From contig CAUAEH010000050.1 in NCBI GenBank assembly GCA_958427975.1, positions 1-15,229 of the forward strand: a stretch of 15,229 nucleotides of DNA, written 5' to 3'. This document shows, one piece after another, positions 12,735 to 15,229 of the stretch. The notes beneath the pieces are model-generated. The model was not told the origin of the DNA. It saw only the letters and a list, made by a program, of their open reading frames with translations, and made no database searches. The DNA is from an uncultured Collinsella sp. (GTDB lineage Bacteria > Actinomycetota > Coriobacteriia > Coriobacteriales > Coriobacteriaceae). Every line of letters begins with the position of its first letter. Within the stretch, counting starts at the first letter, position 1. Both the position numbers and the translations under genes were made by a program.

Positions 12735-13982
12735 ATGGAATCTAATCAAGAAACGGCCGTCATTAAGGCGCGCATGGACCGTATTCCCTCGGCGTTGTCG
12801 CCCGAGCTTGTCGAGCGCATTGCCGCCGATCGTGCTTCGGGCTATGTCAACCCGTATCGTTGCAACGATGATCAGGTCATTCGTCGTATTGATCGCGCCG
12901 CCGACAAAGGCACGCTTATGCGTCCGGCGTTTATGCGCGATACCGAAAAGATACTTCATCTTCCGGCGTACACCCGTTATGCAGGTAAAACGCAGGTCTT
13001 TAGCTTCCGTAGCAATGACGATCTGTCACGCCGCGGTTTGCATGTGCAGCTTGTCTCGCGCATTGCGCGCGATATCGGTCGCGCCCTGGGGCTCAATTGC
13101 GATCTGATCGAGGCGATTGGCCTGGGCCACGACTTGGGACACACGCCTTTCGGCCATTCCGGCGAGCGCTTCCTCAACGATATCTATCACGAGCGTACGG
13201 GGCGTTATTTTTTCCATAACGTGCAGTCGGTCCGCGTGCTCGACGCGTTGTATGGCCGCAACGTGTCGCTCCAGACGCTCGACGGCGTGCTATGCCATAA
13301 CGGCGAGTACGAGCAGCGTGTGTTTGAGCTCTCGGACATGGGCTCCTTTGACCAGTTTGACCAGACGGTTGAGGATTGCATTGCCACGGGCTATAGCGCA
13401 ATTGAGCATCTGCGTCCCATGACGCTCGAGGGCTGCGTCGTTCGCATCTCGGATATTCTTGCCTACGTCGGTCGTGACCGTCAGGATGCGATCGCGGCGG
13501 GCCTGCTTTCGCCCGACGCCTTTGATGATGGCCGGGGCGGTGCCTACAACAGTTGGATCCTCACGCATGCCTCCATCGATATCGTTGAGCACAGCTATGG
13601 TAGGCCGCGCATCGAGATGAGCGAGGACCTGTTTGAGGAAATTCGCCGAGCCAAGCGCGAGAACTACGAGAAGATCTATAGCAAGGGCGGTATCGAAGGC
13701 GATTCCGAGGCGGAGCTGCGCGAGGCGTTCGTAAAGCTCTACGACCGTTGCCTGCGGGATCTAAACAGTGGCGACGAGTCCTCTTACATCTTTAAGCACC
13801 ATATTTCGCGCATTGAGCAGCAGCTTTCCTACTATGATCGCACCTATGCCTGGCAGGACGACAAGGATCAAGCCGTGGTGGATTATATCGCGAGCATGAC
13901 AGACGGTTATTTCTGCGAGCTGACGAGCAAGCTGTTCCCTGGTCTGGAGTTTCCGCACCGTACCTATATTAACGAACGGTAG
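12735..13982 (+). CDS. dgt: dGTPase-like HD-domain triphosphohydrolase
   Basis: Enzymes of this family remove triphosphate from dGTP or other dNTPs and help balance nucleotide pools. The 415-residue product has the expected N-terminal region (RDTEKILHLPAYTRYAGKTQVFSF) and the HD metal site: His103 (GLHVQLVSRIAR), His132-Asp133 (GLGHDLGHTPFGHSGE) and Asp240 (VRISDILAYVGRD). The C-terminal helical region is less conserved. ATG 12735 is chosen because AAGGAG (12723-12728) is six bases upstream; the frame is open slightly further but lacks a ribosome site. The gene follows the prepilin peptidase by 31 bases and precedes rarA by 60. The gene symbol is a family guess; the nucleotide preference is not known from sequence. 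Some relatives act in phage defence, but nothing nearby supports that here. Confidence 0.88.
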   Translation: MESNQETAVIKARMDRIPSALSPELVERIAADRASGYVNPYRCNDDQVIRRIDRAADKGTLMRPAFMRDTEKILHLPAYTRYAGKTQVFSFRSNDDLSRRGLHVQLVSRIARDIGRALGLNCDLIEAIGLGHDLGHTPFGHSGERFLNDIYHERTGRYFFHNVQSVRVLDALYGRNVSLQTLDGVLCHNGEYEQRVFELSDMGSFDQFDQTVEDCIATGYSAIEHLRPMTLEGCVVRISDILAYVGRDRQDAIAAGLLSPDAFDDGRGGAYNSWILTHASIDIVEHSYGRPRIEMSEDLFEEIRRAKRENYEKIYSKGGIEGDSEAELREAFVKLYDRCLRDLNSGDESSYIFKHHISRIEQQLSYYDRTYAWQDDKDQAVVDYIASMTDGYFCELTSKLFPGLEFPHRTYINER

Positions 13983-13997
13983 TTCGTATTAATTCGG

Positions 13998-14003
13998 TAT
14001 ACT
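13998..14003 (+). promoter_or_regulatory. rarA: Possible -10 element for rarA
   Basis: TATACT matches five of six consensus bases, 40-45 bases before the rarA start. No good -35 is visible. An adjacent short hairpin, ACGAAC-GGTA-GTTCGT (13972-13987), covers the dgt stop but has no T-run, so it is not a clear terminator. Confidence 0.35.
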
Positions 14004-14042
14004 GTTAGTGGAAAACGTTTTTGATTGATACACGGGATGGCT

Positions 14043-15227
14043 ATGGACGACCTTTTTTCTGCTTCGACGCGTGAGCGTTCCTTTAAAAATGCGCCGCTTG
14101 CTGTGCGCATGCGCCCCAATTCGCTCGACGAGTATGTGGGCCAGCAAAAGGCCGTCGGTAAGGGCTCATGGTTGCGTGCCGCGATCGAGCACGACGTGCT
14201 TTCGAGCGTGATTCTGTACGGGCCGGCCGGTACGGGTAAGACGACGCTGGCCCACATTATCGCCAACCATACCAAGAGCGAGTTTGTCGAGGTCAGCGCT
14301 GTGACGGGCACCGTGAAGGACTTGCGCCGCGTGATTGACGAGGCCAAGACGCGCCTGAATACCTACGACCGCCGCACTATTCTATTCATCGATGAGATTC
14401 ACCGCTTCTCTAAGTCGCAGCAGGATGCCCTGCTGCATGCAGTTGAGAACCGTACCGTCATTATGATTGGCGCTACGACAGAGAACCCGTACTTCGAGGT
14501 CAACTCGGCACTGCTCTCACGTGGTCGCGTCGTGGAGCTTGAGCATCTGAAGGATGAGGATATCGCCACGCTTATTGAACGTGCGCTTGAGGCACCCCAG
14601 GGCTTGAACGGTAGGTTCTCGGCCGATGAGGATACGGTCAAGACCATTTGCACGCTGGCAGCGGGTGACGCTCGCTCGGCGCTCACGACGCTCGAGCTTG
14701 CGAGCGAGATTGCCGTCACGCGTCCCGATACCGAGGGAACGCCAGCGCCTGCGGCGGGGGAGCGCTATCCCATCACCGTGGATGACGTGAAGATCGCCAA
14801 CCCGCGTCGCGGCTTTACGTATGACAAAAACGGCGACATGCACTACGACATCATCAGTGCGTTCATCAAGTCCATGCGCGGTAGCGACCCCGATGCCACG
14901 ATCTATTGGCTCGCGCGCATGATCGATGCTGGGGAGGATCCTAAGTTTATCGCTCGCCGCATTATGATTCACGCTTCTGAGGATGTTGGCAACGCCGACC
15001 CGCAGGCGCTTTTGGTGGCGCATGCCGCGTTTAAGTCTGCCGAGGTCATTGGCTATCCCGAGTGCCGCATTAACCTGGCTCAGGCTGCACTCTATGTGTG
15101 CTTGGCGCCAAAATCCAACGCGTGTGAGGCTTCGATCGATGCGGCGCTGGCCGATATCCATTCTAGTGGGCTTCGCGAGGTGCCGAGTTATCTGCGCGAT
15201 CGCCATCGCCCGGGCAGCGATGAATAG
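14043..15227 (+). CDS. rarA: Replication-associated recombination protein RarA (MgsA/WRNIP1 family), C-terminus short
   Basis: RarA is a clamp-loader-like AAA+ ATPase acting at stalled replication forks. From ATG 14043 the protein has 394 residues. It shows the leading RMRPNSLDEYVGQ, Walker A GPAGTGKT (60-67), Walker B ILFIDEIH (113-120), sensor 1 GATTEN (143-148), SRGRV (159-163), sensor 2 GDARSAL (208-214), and the C-terminal domain with HYDIISAFIKSMRGSDPDA and YPECRINLAQAALY. The frame ends in VPSYLRDRHRPGSDE then TAG. Relatives continue here for about 30-50 residues with a tyrosine-rich tail containing YKYPH, so the C-terminus appears cut off; the window closes two bases later, so this cannot be resolved. 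ATG 14037 is an alternative start; GGGA at 14034-14037 favours 14043. Function of the AAA+ core should be intact; oligomerisation may not be. Confidence 0.93.
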   Translation: MDDLFSASTRERSFKNAPLAVRMRPNSLDEYVGQQKAVGKGSWLRAAIEHDVLSSVILYGPAGTGKTTLAHIIANHTKSEFVEVSAVTGTVKDLRRVIDEAKTRLNTYDRRTILFIDEIHRFSKSQQDALLHAVENRTVIMIGATTENPYFEVNSALLSRGRVVELEHLKDEDIATLIERALEAPQGLNGRFSADEDTVKTICTLAAGDARSALTTLELASEIAVTRPDTEGTPAPAAGERYPITVDDVKIANPRRGFTYDKNGDMHYDIISAFIKSMRGSDPDATIYWLARMIDAGEDPKFIARRIMIHASEDVGNADPQALLVAHAAFKSAEVIGYPECRINLAQAALYVCLAPKSNACEASIDAALADIHSSGLREVPSYLRDRHRPGSDE

Positions 15228-15229
15228 GG

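Noticed and set aside
12735..15227. dGTPase plus AAA+ ATPase as a phage-defence pair
   Set aside because: Both match housekeeping families (dgt and rarA), have no defence genes around them, and show no compositional sign of transfer.
1..15229. CRISPR arrays, tRNA/rRNA genes, insertion sequences, prophage genes
   Set aside because: No spaced direct repeats, cloverleaf-like segments, transposase or integrase motifs were seen.

Overview
The window is ordinary chromosomal DNA from a moderately GC-rich bacterium. Coding style, the FtsH and glycosyltransferase sequences, and a full T-box ahead of ileS suggest a gut actinomycete of the Coriobacteriia, most like Collinsella. That assignment rests on recognition rather than alignment, so it is tentative. 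I see no rRNA, tRNA, CRISPR array, insertion sequence, integrase or phage gene.

Layout. A MATE-family efflux transporter (43-1392, +) converges on a corrinoid adenosyltransferase (1415-1900, -), and both stop codons sit in one shared hairpin. The adenosyltransferase is divergent from ftsH (+), which ends at a perfect 13-bp terminator directly abutting the Shine-Dalgarno of a DUF523/TudS-like iron-sulfur protein gene (3962-4417, +). That gene converges on a GldA/HcxA-like metal-dependent dehydrogenase (4466-5548, -) through a symmetric bidirectional terminator. A 485-bp gap then holds an extended -10 promoter and a complete isoleucine T-box riboswitch with mutually exclusive antiterminator and terminator, driving ileS (6034-8835, +).

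A 373-bp gap after ileS is packed with hairpins: a perfect stem overlapping the ileS stop, a roughly 98-nt long-armed inverted repeat, a small hairpin and an intrinsic terminator. Next come lspA and rluD (overlapping by one base as TAATG), a membrane GT2 glycosyltransferase with its own promoter and terminator, a minimal prepilin peptidase, a dGTPase-like HD phosphohydrolase, and rarA, whose reading frame stops early, two bases before the window ends.

Functionally this is housekeeping: membrane protein quality control (FtsH), isoleucyl-tRNA charging under tRNA-sensing control, lipoprotein maturation, 23S rRNA pseudouridylation, nucleotide pool control and replication-fork maintenance, with orphan genes for surface polysaccharide synthesis and pilin processing. 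I found no convincing new gene system. The most interesting signals are RNA-level: the ileS T-box, the structured ileS-lspA gap, and several hairpins that overlap stop codons or ribosome-binding sites.
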